NCBI GenBank assembly: GCA_014706295.1
Contig: JACSVZ010000002.1
Coordinates: 128,597,431 to 128,661,430, forward strand
Reading direction: 5' to 3'
Length of the DNA stretch: 64,000 bases
From: Lycocorax pyrrhopterus obiensis
Taxonomy: Eukaryota > Chordata > Aves > Passeriformes > Paradisaeidae
Below, in pieces: positions 53,854 through 64,000 of the stretch. Position 1 is the stretch's first letter, and each line of letters begins with the position of its first letter. The notes under the pieces were generated by a model, which was not told the DNA's origin, searched no databases, and saw nothing but the letters and a program-made list of their open reading frames with translations. Made by a program: the position numbers and the translations under genes.

Positions 53854-56285
53854 CAAGTCCAGGGTTCTATTTCCAATGCAATAGATAAGCCTATTGTTAC
53901 AGTGCTGGTTACACCTTCTGTTTTATTTGCTGCTCCTGAGTATTACTAATAAATTTCTGGATAGAAGGAAAGGGTAACCCGAATTTCATAACTGGATCAC
54001 AAATGAAGTATAAGTTGGCAGGGGCATTGTGTGGCAAAAACAAAGGCAATCTGAGATGCATAAATGGTCTGTTCTTATCTGTTCTGCAAGGTCTGAGGGT
54101 AAAAAAAACCGAAACAACTTATCTCATGTATTGATCAGTGTGCAAGTCTTCTGAAACTGCATTTCTTGCAAATGACCCACCTAATCAGTCATGAAACTTT
54201 CCAGGATTACATAAAACATCATAAGAAAATACAGGCACCATTCAGTATATACCGTGATAATCAAGTACTTTATTTTGTTTGTGGCAATTAAGAGGAAATT
54301 AGATTTTTTTTTTTTAGAACTTAACAAATAAAAGGAGTAGACTAAAAGTTCTCTACCTCAAAAAATCAGGACAACCCAGTACAAGATTATTTTAGGATTG
54401 TTCTCCCTATATCATCTCTTTCTGTGTTAAAGGAAAAAAAAAGATGAACTGCAAAGTATATATCTGTTCTTATGGTTCCTAGTCTGGATAAGTAAGTAAT
54501 CAGTCTTAGGGATTTCAGGGGATGTTTTATGCAGCAGACTGTTCACTCTCCTCATGGTGAATCTTTCTCTGAACAGAAGAATTATGCTTGCTTTATAGAC
54601 TTTCTATTAGATTTCTTAGATAGAAAATCCTATTTAATGAAACTTGTGAATACCAAACTATTTTTATAGCATCATGAACAAACTGGTCAGTTTTAATATC
54701 CAATATGTGTACTTAGGGTAGCCTTTAATATATTGCCGCACATCTTAATTGCGAAAACAATCCAGTTAGGGCTGTCTAATTGGTGTGTCAATTGGTGATG
54801 CTGAAAGACAGGAAAAATGCCTAATAAATAGGGAGATCATTGATGTTAACAGGAAAGCACCCGTGAGCTGACACACAGCCATGCATTAAGCATAGTTTCA
54901 TTCAAAAGCTCTGTATATTAATGAAATGAGTCTGTCAAAATTGCTATAAGCCTGTCGTCATTAATTCTGTAGTCTTTCCTGTTGCTCATCCCTAGTACTT
55001 CTTTGCCCACTGTGGTGGTGCAACAGCTGGGCTAATAACAAGAATACCATTTTCCAGGATTTTGTGGATTTTATGCAAGATGATTAAAATGGCTAATTGT
55101 AATTAGTTAGCGTTCCCAGGTTTAGGCAGTTGGGAGAGGAATGAATGTTGCTTCCCTAGTAGCAGCTTCTTCTAGAGGGGGAAAAAGTAAATCTTTCTCT
55201 TAACAAAACCTGACTGCTGTACAGAAGACCCAGCCATAGCACAGTAGAGTTTGATAGGGATTTATTACTCTTGGTAAGAAGTAAAGTGTGTTCATCTGTA
55301 CAGCGTGCTACATTAGTGCAGCTACCACCCTGCTACTCTGGAAGTAGCTCAAATGTCTCTGCAAAACTTGGTGTTTTCCTGTGTACGTATAAGCACTGTT
55401 GCTTATGGGCAGATCCCTTACCAGCTTTTTCTTAAAGACACTTGGGTGCTTCTGTGTGTGTGCTGCATCCTGAGTGTTGAAGCACCTGTTACAGGCGGTG
55501 GAGCTGTATTCAGCGCATGCTGTGGAGCCTCAGTAGCTGTTCAGCCCACTCCACACCTACATTCAACTCCACTGAGCATAACAGAAGCTTAGTCACTTTG
55601 TCCACATATAGGTAGCTCCATTTAGTGTTTTCTGGAGGCAAATCTTAAACATTTTTTCCAGGGTCTTCAAAGGCATAGTAGTCCTGAAGTTTTTGCATCT
55701 CCCACTTTCGCATAATTACTTTGGGTTTTTTATTGTCTTGTACCTAATGTACCTGTAATTAACCCTATTCTAAGGGCTTGTTCTTGCTCTTTGGTTCTTA
55801 AGGTATGTGGAAGTGAATCTCAAACTCCAGTGTCATCTTTTGTGTTGACCTAGGCAGATGGTGTGTAGGATGTCACTGCTGTGCGACGTGTTGCTGTTAC
55901 ACCAAGGACTCCCTTTGTCTCCCCTGTTCCAGAGCCCTGCCAGTGTTCAACAGTTAAGCGAGCAACATACGATTCCCTTGGCATAAGCTCTGAAGCCTGC
56001 ACTTGGAACAGCGTTCAGCATTCCTTCTTGCATGAGCAGGAATCTGTAAAGCTCCCAACACAGCTGCTCAGAGAGATCTATGTTCTTCTATTCATTCTTT
56101 TACAAAGCTCAGTCCTGAGAACAGCTCTACAGAAAAGATGATCCAGGCCTTTACATAGTCCCCCTTTATATGAAAAGGAATTAAAATATCATAAACTGTA
56201 GAGACAGTGTCTTTTTATCAAAATAGACCAGCTTGTAAAAGGCTGAAATATTAATAAATAAGGAAAAAACAGAGCCTGAACTTAG

Positions 56286-56309
56286 AGTACTGAAGTACTG
56301 TAGTACTGA
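56286..56309. repeat. Short tandem repeat of AGTACTG, three copies
   Basis: agtactga, agtactgt and agtactga in direct succession. Confidence 0.7.
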
Positions 56310-59300
56310 AGGCAGAAGAGTCTTCTAGCGGGTGGCTTGGCAGCACTGTAGTGTGGCAACACAAGGCAGTCCTGTCTGTCTTCTGAGGCTGATCTAGAAC
56401 TGAACGCTTAAGTACCATTCACTGCTTAGCAAACACTGACAAAAGGAGTTTGAGAAGCTGTCTAGCTCAATGTCAGAAAGACAGATAAGCATAAAAAATG
56501 TGTAGATTTTTGACAGACACTTTGTCTTTCTAGTATTTGGGGCTTTTTTACATTTGGACCATGTTTATATAACTTCATGCCAAATTGTGTTCAAACAGGT
56601 GAAAAGAATCTATATTCTATAGAATCAATGTGTAAGAGACACTTCTTAGAGCTGAGGAAGGCTACTGACTTCTGCTGCTTTGTGAAGAATATGTAAGGAA
56701 CTGTTGTGAAAATCCAGCTGACAGAAAAATGCGGTGAGGAGAGAAGGTCATACAAGTTTAGGGCCCAAAAATAACATAGGCTGTCCAGGTTGGTAGATGG
56801 CAAGCATTCAAGCTGGTGTACTGCATTTTAAAGCCACTGAATCATACAAAATTTTGGGGATTAAAATTGCCTGAGCTATGACAAGGGTTCAAACAGTTGA
56901 AATAATCATGACTAAATTGATAAAAGACAATTCTGATGTCTGCTGTATTTGCTAACCTGTATTAAAATGGAAATATTGGAGTGTTTTGGGTCTTACTTCT
57001 CAATGCTGCAGCTTAAAGGAGCATTTGAAGCATATCACAGCAGTGATACTAAAAGCTCAGTTATGAAGTCAGAGAATCATAGAAGTCCCTTTGATATGAG
57101 ATCAAGTGTTCCCAGGGTACCTGCAGGAAGAGCACTTGGAAACTCACTTGCTGCAGCAACTAACTCTTAAAAAAAAAAAAAAAAGTAACACAAGATCTGT
57201 CTAGCTAAAGAAGAGACATAAAAAGCCCAACATAAGCTGTGAAGCAGTGACCGGAAAGGCAACAGAAAGTTAGGAGACAGATTCAGAAAAGCAACAGAAT
57301 GTGGATTATTTCAACAGTACACAGAAATACAAGAGTGTGAATCCTAAAAACAATTCAGGATAAAGTATGAAAATGTAAGGGAGAAAAAAACCTGTCATGA
57401 CGTGTCTTTAAAGCTGAAATTGCACACCTGTGTGTCATAAATCAAATGCAGAAGGCAGCACAGTAAACCACAATGATGTCAGAGATGGCTGTGAAGAGAA
57501 GGGTCTTGCAGCAGTTATGGTTTGTGACATGGTCGTGCTCAGAAAAACAAACAGGAGATCAAGAGATCAGAAGTGACTGAATGTCTAAGCTGAAGACCAA
57601 AAAAAACCAAAACAACAAAGGCTGAACGAAGTACAGCTGCTGTTGTTTTGATTTTTAAATGAAGTTTACTTTACCGTTTCTGTGCAAGTATGAAAACAGA
57701 GACACAAGTCATCAAAACAAATGTATGGGTGCAGTGCACATTACAAAACAGTACTTTCCTGATTTTCACATTGCAATGTCACCTCAGTTCAGAAGACAGA
57801 AAGAAAGCTGTGAGTGAGGATGAAAGAAAAAAGATCAGAAAAAACGAAGAGGAAAGAAAATCAGAGCTGAGGAAAACTTGTCACTTAATTTTCTTTTCCT
57901 GTCGGTCTTCTAATTTGAATGATGCCTGTGTGAGTTTTTTTCAGAGGTCTTTGAGCCCTTGGGCTATGCTTGTAGACAATGAAAAGTTAAGTTTCGCTTA
58001 GAATGTAGTTAAAAGCAACTACATGCTGACATTTTCACGGTTGTTAAAATGCCAGACTGGAAGTTTTGTTCTTCTGCATTCCACCAGTTGCTGCCCAAAT
58101 GAATGCTAATCATTGTGGCATTCACTTGTTCAACAAGTTTTTCTCGTTCTCCATACCCCAGGTGAATGCTTCTATCCTGAAGACAGAGTGTTCATTTTGT
58201 CTATCTTAAATCACCCTCACCCAAGAGAAGAACAATGCTGCAAGCATGCAAATGCATGTCCATGTGCATTCCTTAAATGGAACGTCCTCAAGGCATTTGG
58301 AGATCCTGCCAGTCCATCAAAGACAACTGGGTCAACTACTACCAAGAGGGGAGTAAATAATCAGATGGCTGAATTGTGTGCAAAAGTGGGAGCATCACGT
58401 GATGCCTGGCAGCTTCATAGGCAGAAAACTAAAATTTTTATCATAGGATGACTTTTGAGGGTGTTTCATTTCCAGAAACTTCCTCTGAGATAAATTTAGT
58501 TGCCAGAATATTCCACTGGTGGAAATTTAGTAGAAGTGACTATGTCTGTACTGATGGTGTGATTGTTTGGGCAGAACCTGCCAGGAACATAAGTGCAACA
58601 AACATTTCAACTTTGCAATAGTAATTGATCAGTTATTGACTGAACTAAGCAAAAATTGCATTCTAGAGCACTTGATTAGCAGGGACAGTAATACATCCAC
58701 ACCTGACAGCAAAACATAACAGGAAACCAAAACCCAAAGTAAATAGAAAACTTGACTCAGATCTTAAGTTTAATAATTTAATGGGCAATCCTATATATAC
58801 CATGACAATAAAAGCATTATTGGTCTGGATGAAAGATTGTAAAATTTCCTGTTCCAGCTGAAAAAAACCAAACAAAAAAACCCAACAAGAAGCCTAACAC
58901 ACCTATAACAAACAAATAGTTTCCATTGTAAGTTCAAAGTTTTCTTGTAAAAGAAGGGTAAAAATCCAAAAAGCTAGTGGTTAATAATAAGGACAGAGAT
59001 AATGTTTGAGCAAATTGATAACAGCTTTGATCTACTTTTGATTTTAAAAAATCAATAGACCTACTCAAGAAACAGGTCTTTGCAGATGTATTTGTAAGAG
59101 AAAACTAAGAAGCAGCATAAGTTACAATGTCTGCAAAAGACATCTTGAATTCTAAATGTGTATTAATTTTCATATGCTTAAATAGATTTCCAAGGATTTA
59201 AACAAATAAATTTGCTGAATTACTCTTCAAAGAAGCAGTGAAGAGCAATATTACAAATCCATTATTTGCTAGCTTTCTTTTTTCTTAAAATTTCAGTTAA

Positions 59301-59534
59301 AGAAAACCATTTTTTTTAATTAAGAACTTGAATAAGACATTATGTATCTGTGAACTCCTCCCAAACATGTTGCATCAGCTCTGCTTTTCATTCCTTCACT
59401 TGAGTCAAAAAAAGAGAGGGTCAGAATAAGGAGAAAATTATGGTTTGAAATTATTTAAGAAGTCAAGCAATTTAAAAAATGCTCTGTATATTTCTTAAAT
59501 GGGAGGCAAATTCTAGCTGAACTTCATCAGCCTT

Positions 59535-60915
59535 TGTTTCACAGAATAATGGAGGTTGCCAGAAACCTTTGGGCATCATCTAGTCCAACTCTCGTGTTTA
59601 ACCCCCTGGTCCATTAGCAAAATTGCTGTTGCAGCTCAACCGAATTAAATAAAGCTTCAAGCAGGTCAAGAGAAGTTTGGATTAAGCGAGCCTGAGGACT
59701 CTCTATCCTGAGGCCTTGCAAACTCAGTACAAAGCTTATGGCCCATTGCTACCAATGCCTACACTGTATTACAGGGCTGTGTGGTTGCAAAGGCCGTGCT
59801 GGCTGCTCCCAGTAACTTTGTCCTTCAATTGTTTGGAGGTGGTCTCCAGGAATACTTGCTCCTTCACCTTCCAGGGGACAGAGATGAGGGTGACCAGCCT
59901 GCAGTTTCCTGTGTCCTCCTAATTAAAGACGGGAGTGACATTCACTCTTTTCTATGGTTCAGGAACTTTCTCTGATCACCATAATCTTCCACAGATAATT
60001 GAGTGTGGCCTCAATGACACCAGCCAGCACTGTCAGGAGGCATGGATACATCCCATAAGGCCCCACGGACTTAATATGCCTTTTTTAAAATGAAATGTTC
60101 CTTAACTTGATCTTCTTCCTCTTGCTCCAGACTTTCTCACAGGTTTCAGAGCATGAGGTTCCTGAAGACTGGCCTTGCCAGTAAAACACAAGTGCCTCAG
60201 CTTTCTTGTTACCAGGTCCTCTACCCCATTCAGCAGCAGGCCCACATTTTCCCTTGTCTTCCTTTTGCAGCTGGTATACTTGTAGATGTCCTTGCTGCTG
60301 TCCACAATTCCTTACCATGTTCAACTCCAGATGGGTTTTGCCTTTTCCAGCCCTGTTCCTGCGTGCTTGGACAGCATCTCTATATTCCTGGCAGTTCACC
60401 TGTCCTTGCTTCCGCCTCTTGTACACTTCCTTTTTCTGTTTGAGCTTTGTCAGAGTCTCCTTGCTCATATTTGCAGCTGCCTCCTGCCTTTGACTGATTT
60501 CCTGCACATTGAGATGGATCATTCTGAAGCTGGAGGAGGTGATACTTGAAACTCAACTGACTCTTCTGGTCCCCTCTTCTCTCTATGGATGCATTTCACA
60601 GGATTTCTCCAAGTAGATACCTTAAGAGGCCACAGCCTGCTCTCCTGATCTCCAGGGGTCGATCCTGCTATTTTCCTTGTTCCCTTTTTGTGGGATCCAC
60701 CACCATTTCATGGCCACTGCAGCAAAGGCTGCCTGTGACCTTCACATCTCCAATGAGTTCTTCCTTGGTTGTATTCCTTGGTTTCAAGTGCAGGGTCCAG
60801 CAGAATGTTTTGCCCCCATTAGCTCTGTGATCATATTTGTTAGCAACTGCTCACTCCAGTAACCCTCAGATTGCTTGGGTCCTTCTGGGTTGACCTCCCA
60901 GCCAGTATCATAGCA
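59535..60915 (-). mobile_element. CR1 LINE, minus orientation, long ORF2 remnant with internal deletion
   Basis: At 59535-59660 lies the reversed CR1 3' terminus (acagaataatggaggttgcc, catctagtccaactctcgtg). From about 59740 to 60910 the minus strand codes broken CR1 ORF2. The clearest part is a 145-codon open stretch (60085-60522) with LKQKKEVYKRRKQGQVNCQE, YRDAVQARRNRAGKGKTHLE and LVFYWQGQSSG, the region linking the endonuclease to the reverse transcriptase. The 60600-60830 part is antisense endonuclease-domain sequence. Most of the reverse transcriptase and the 3' UTR between the two parts is missing, so the copy is dead. Confidence 0.88.
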
Positions 60916-62503
60916 GGGCAGAGTTTTGTTAGAATGTAAAAGTTCAGCATTTTATTAAAACAACCTGTTGAAGGTACTTGTTTCTGAATAATGCAGAAAA
61001 TAAATATATTGCCGTGAGATTTTTTTCTGAAGTCTTTCCAGCTCAGGTAATTTTATTTCACAAAGTAGGCAACAACTTAAACAAACTGAAAAGTAATCAA
61101 GATAGCAGCAGGCAGATAAGAAAGAGAGAAAACTGCTTACCTTACTGTGAATTCTGGGTATGTAAAATAAATGTACAAACAGGAAAGAAAAACACTCTGC
61201 TTTTAAAGTGAGTGAGCTGAAAATTGAGCTAAAACCCACCTACATGAAAGAAATCTTGAATTAAATTCTTCCTCAAGTGAAATCGAGCTAAATCCTTGCT
61301 TGTTCTTTTGAGGTATCTGGCAGCATTTTATTGATCTTTGACAGGCATGGATTTTGTTCCTTATTCTACCAGGCATGACTGGGTAACCGTAGGCAAGTTG
61401 CTCAAGATGAAGTTTTGAAACACAGTCACTTAATTTGCAAACCTCAGGCTTTGGATTACAATTTCAAAAGCCCGTGCCCATACAGGCTCAGAGTGCACAT
61501 GCACCCTTTTGGCTTCAAATGGCTCTCACAAGGCTCAGTACACCTGAAAATCGAGCAAGAGAAGTCACAACTGCACAAGTGCTTTGCACACTTGCTCTTC
61601 CTACTCTTCTCCATACTGTTGTAGCTATAAGATAGTAATGAGGCCAATCACAAAGACAATGCTCAGTTAAACTAAGCTTTGTGGGTTACACTGAAATAAG
61701 CACCGTAAATCCACAATGAAAACTGCTGTTGCACATTCACGCAGTAACTTTACTGTGTAAAACTTTCTACTAACTTTTACTGTTTCTTTCAGCATCATCC
61801 TGTAGTCCCCAGGGAAGCAGTTTCACTTAATCACACCCTCCTGCCTGGGCAAAACGTGCTTGGCATCGTAAATAAATGAGTCTAAGGAAAAAAATTTGAT
61901 TTTGTAGGCTCTTGTTGTAGGCAGTTGGTCTTTGATGTTCCTTCCCTTTGGGTTCATTTCTAGTCACAAAACACGTGTTCTCCTTGTAATTGGGAAAAGC
62001 TGGGATAATGTAATTAGGCAAACATCTCCTATCTGGTGAATCTTCTTTCTGATGGGAGTTTAGTTGTAAAAAAACCCCACTGTTTCTTTCATCAAGAGGT
62101 GGTTCTTCGCTAATCTGTTTAGCCTGGGTACGGCTAAGGCAGAGCTCTCGTCTTTTCTCTTAATGAATTATTTGTAAATGGGGCTCCTCCTTGTGGGTGA
62201 TGTTCGTAGCACAGGGCTGGGCAGGGGCGGGCCGGTCCCTGCAGCTGCCTGGTTTTGGCACAGCAAATCATTAGTGATTCATATGCAAAAAGCCTTTCAT
62301 TCATGTGCCAACGCTTCACACCGGAGGTTCAGGTGCAAGCCCGAGGGGTGGCTGATGGTTACGAGCTCTGGAGGTGTTTTGATGCGAAGGAAGATGCTCT
62401 CCAGAGGAGCCAGGCCAGCCTTTTATTCACAGCAGCCGCTTATGTCTCAGTGGCTGCAAGGCACAATGGCTGATACCAGCACGTTTACCCACCACACTTC
62501 CAT
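60916..62503. other. Intergenic, nothing recognised
   Basis: Mixed AT-rich sequence. Open frames (for example 62178-62528 and 61415-61624) are chance frames. No RNA gene is seen. Confidence 0.5.
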
Positions 62504-62527
62504 TAATGTAAAATTAATTTTACATTA
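62504..62527. repeat. Perfect 24-bp palindrome
   Basis: The half site TAATGTAAAATT is followed directly by its exact reverse complement, with no spacer. It is AT-rich and carries TAAT cores at both ends and TTAATT at the centre. A dimeric homeodomain-type site is one reading and a chance AT palindrome is the other. Confidence 0.85.
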
Positions 62528-62854
62528 GCTGGAGCTACTGCTGCCAACAGCATCAGGCTTGGCAAGGGCAAGGACCCGGAGAGGAAACACTTCCCTTTGT
62601 CCTGAATTAATGCAAAATGGCCCTGACCCAATCTGCCTGCAGTTTTATTTTGTGGTGATTTTTCACTCAAATATTCTTTTAGTAAAGCTGGAATAATGAG
62701 CTGCATTTTCAACCCTTAAAATATCATATCTGACGGTTATGCAGAAATGAAGGATCCTGTTGAAGTTGAAACTGTCCACTCAAGTCTGAAAAATTCAAAT
62801 TTTACCTTAATAGAATTTATAGATCGTTCTTGTGAAAAACAAGGTTCACTCTCC
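62528..62854. other. Intergenic, nothing recognised
   Basis: Non-coding stretch between the palindrome and the LTR-like segment. Confidence 0.5.
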
Positions 62855-63390
62855 TGTTAGGATTGAAAAATTTTAATAAAGGACAATAAGGGACAAAGAC
62901 AATAAAGCAAAAAGTCACAGCGCTGGGTGCTTTGGCACTCAGCCAAGAGCACACCTGGTATCTTGGAGACACCCTTTACATACACCTGGAGTATTCCATA
63001 TTCATAAACAATTATACATATTTAAAACCCTTTCCAGGAACAGTTCAAAATGGAATGCAGTTCTCCCGGGCTCGCTCGGCTCGGTAGTTCCGGAATCAGC
63101 AGATCGCTGTGGGATATCTTGTCTGTTGCTGATAGTTGGTAGCAGGAGCCCAAATAGTTCATAAGCATAGCTATTTCTAAGTTTTTGGTTGAATGAAAAA
63201 GTATTAAAAAACCACATCTTCACAACAAAACTACCTTATATAGCATCTGTTTTGTAATAAAGCTATTTTACATATAGCATCTATTTGTGACAAAACTACT
63301 GTTTAAAAGGCTACTTTTAACACCACTTATTTTAACATTTGCAGAAAGCCAATATTATAGCATCTATTTATCACATTCTTATATGCAGCT
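62855..63390 (-). mobile_element. Endogenous-retrovirus LTR-like segment, right border uncertain
   Basis: It begins TGTTAGGATTG at 62855. Read on the minus strand the segment ends in an LTR-like 3' terminus (tttattaaaatttttcaatcctaaca), preceded by a U5-like part. The body (acagcgctgggtgctttggc, gagcacacctggtatcttgg) resembles avian LTR sequence I have seen, but I cannot name the family. No target-site duplication could be matched, so the other border, placed near the atcaca at about 63390, is a guess. No retroviral coding sequence is adjacent. Confidence 0.45.
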
Positions 63391-64000
63391 TTTCTTTGAT
63401 GTTCTATCTTATATATATTTCCAATCATGAAACATGTTCTACATCTAATTATGAAAAGTCAAAATAAAATTAGGTCCACCTGAAATAAAAACTGAGATTT
63501 TCTCAATATAACCTTTTTGAATTTTCATTTAATTTAAAATTGATTATTTGTGAAAGGCAAACACTCTTAAAAGGAAACTGACATATCCTTTACAGAAATT
63601 ATGAAAAAAATCTCCCTTTCTTTTATATTAACTGGGTTTTTTTAATGGTGTCTTTAGGAAGCACTCTTTATACTCTTTGCTTCTCTTTGTACTTAGCATT
63701 GGGATTCCCTGGGCAGGAAAAGCAGTGGAGAATGGTTCTGGTCCTGGCAGGGGTGTTTGTGTAGCTCCCAGCTTTGGCAAATGGCAAGCGTAACATCCAC
63801 ACCCACTTGGAAAAGAGGGGAGAAACAAGCAATCATTCAACTTCATTTCACTTTACTACTGTTCTCTTTTCATTTTTAAGATAAAAGGAAAAGGGGAAGC
63901 AAAAATGTATGTCTATGCATTGTCTTTATTCTTTAGCGAACATGTTAATCAGGGATTTGTTACAATACCCTATGAAAGGGATATGCAGGTGATCAGACAG
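63391..64000. other. Right edge, nothing recognised
   Basis: AT-rich sequence to the end of the window. A 72-codon open frame on the minus strand (63628-63846) has no support. Confidence 0.45.

Larger units (their letters stand above)
52831..59534. other. Intergenic, no gene recognised
   Basis: AT-rich. It holds a (GTG)n tract (53838-53853), three copies of an 8-bp unit AGTACTGa/t (56286-56309) and a poly(A) tract (57169-57184). The stretch 54.72-55.10 kb has many TAAT cores (including tctgtatattaatgaaatga) and looks like possible conserved regulatory DNA, which a single sequence cannot prove. Confidence 0.5.

Noticed and set aside
57069..57145. Possible tiny CR1 3' terminus (agagaatcatagaagtccc)
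   Set aside because: Only about 20 bases resemble CR1 and the rest does not follow the consensus.
60085..60522. 145-codon minus-strand frame as a host gene
   Set aside because: The residues are those of the CR1 ORF2 linker, so it is a retrotransposon remnant.

Overview
The window reads as vertebrate nuclear DNA, almost certainly from a bird. It holds short conserved exons in AT-rich introns, several CR1 LINE copies (the dominant avian retrotransposon, seen in both orientations and with reverse-transcriptase remnants), and a solo endogenous-retrovirus LTR. There is no prokaryotic gene organisation, and most open frames longer than 60 codons are chance frames. The species cannot be fixed from the sequence.

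Two protein-coding genes are recognisable, both on the + strand. Positions 897-17181 hold the last 18 coding exons of TMEM67 (meckelin, ciliary transition zone). Their splice phases join into an uninterrupted 640-codon reading frame ending at the TAA at 17179-17181. The 5' part of the gene lies upstream of the window. Positions about 43.7-51.6 kb hold a complete PDP1 gene (pyruvate dehydrogenase phosphatase catalytic subunit 1). It has a CpG-island promoter with CCAAT and TATA-like boxes, a first exon carrying a short alternative N-terminus, a 3.1 kb intron, one large coding exon, and a 3' UTR of about 2.3 kb ending at an AATAAA. TMEM67 next to PDP1 in the same orientation matches the human chromosome 8q22 order, so this is conserved synteny. 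The two genes have no known shared pathway: one serves cilia, the other mitochondrial carbon flux.

Layout: 1-17.2 kb is TMEM67 exons and AT-rich introns. One intron carries two oppositely oriented CR1 copies, and another carries a solo LTR with a perfect 6-bp target-site duplication. From 17.2 to 43.2 kb no protein gene is recognisable. The base composition turns more GC-rich from about 20.6 kb, and there are two small CpG-dense patches (26.59-26.69 and 32.27-32.41 kb). A duplicated sequence block (43.23-43.68 kb) abuts the PDP1 promoter. From 51.6 to 64 kb is the downstream flank, with a CR1 3' fragment, a longer CR1 that keeps ORF2 protein-coding remnants, a perfect 24-bp palindrome and an LTR-like segment near the right edge.

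No previously undescribed multi-gene system is visible. The points most worth a second look are the N-terminal isoforms and upstream ATGs of PDP1, the duplicated block beside its promoter, the two isolated CpG-dense patches, and the inverted CR1 pair inside TMEM67.
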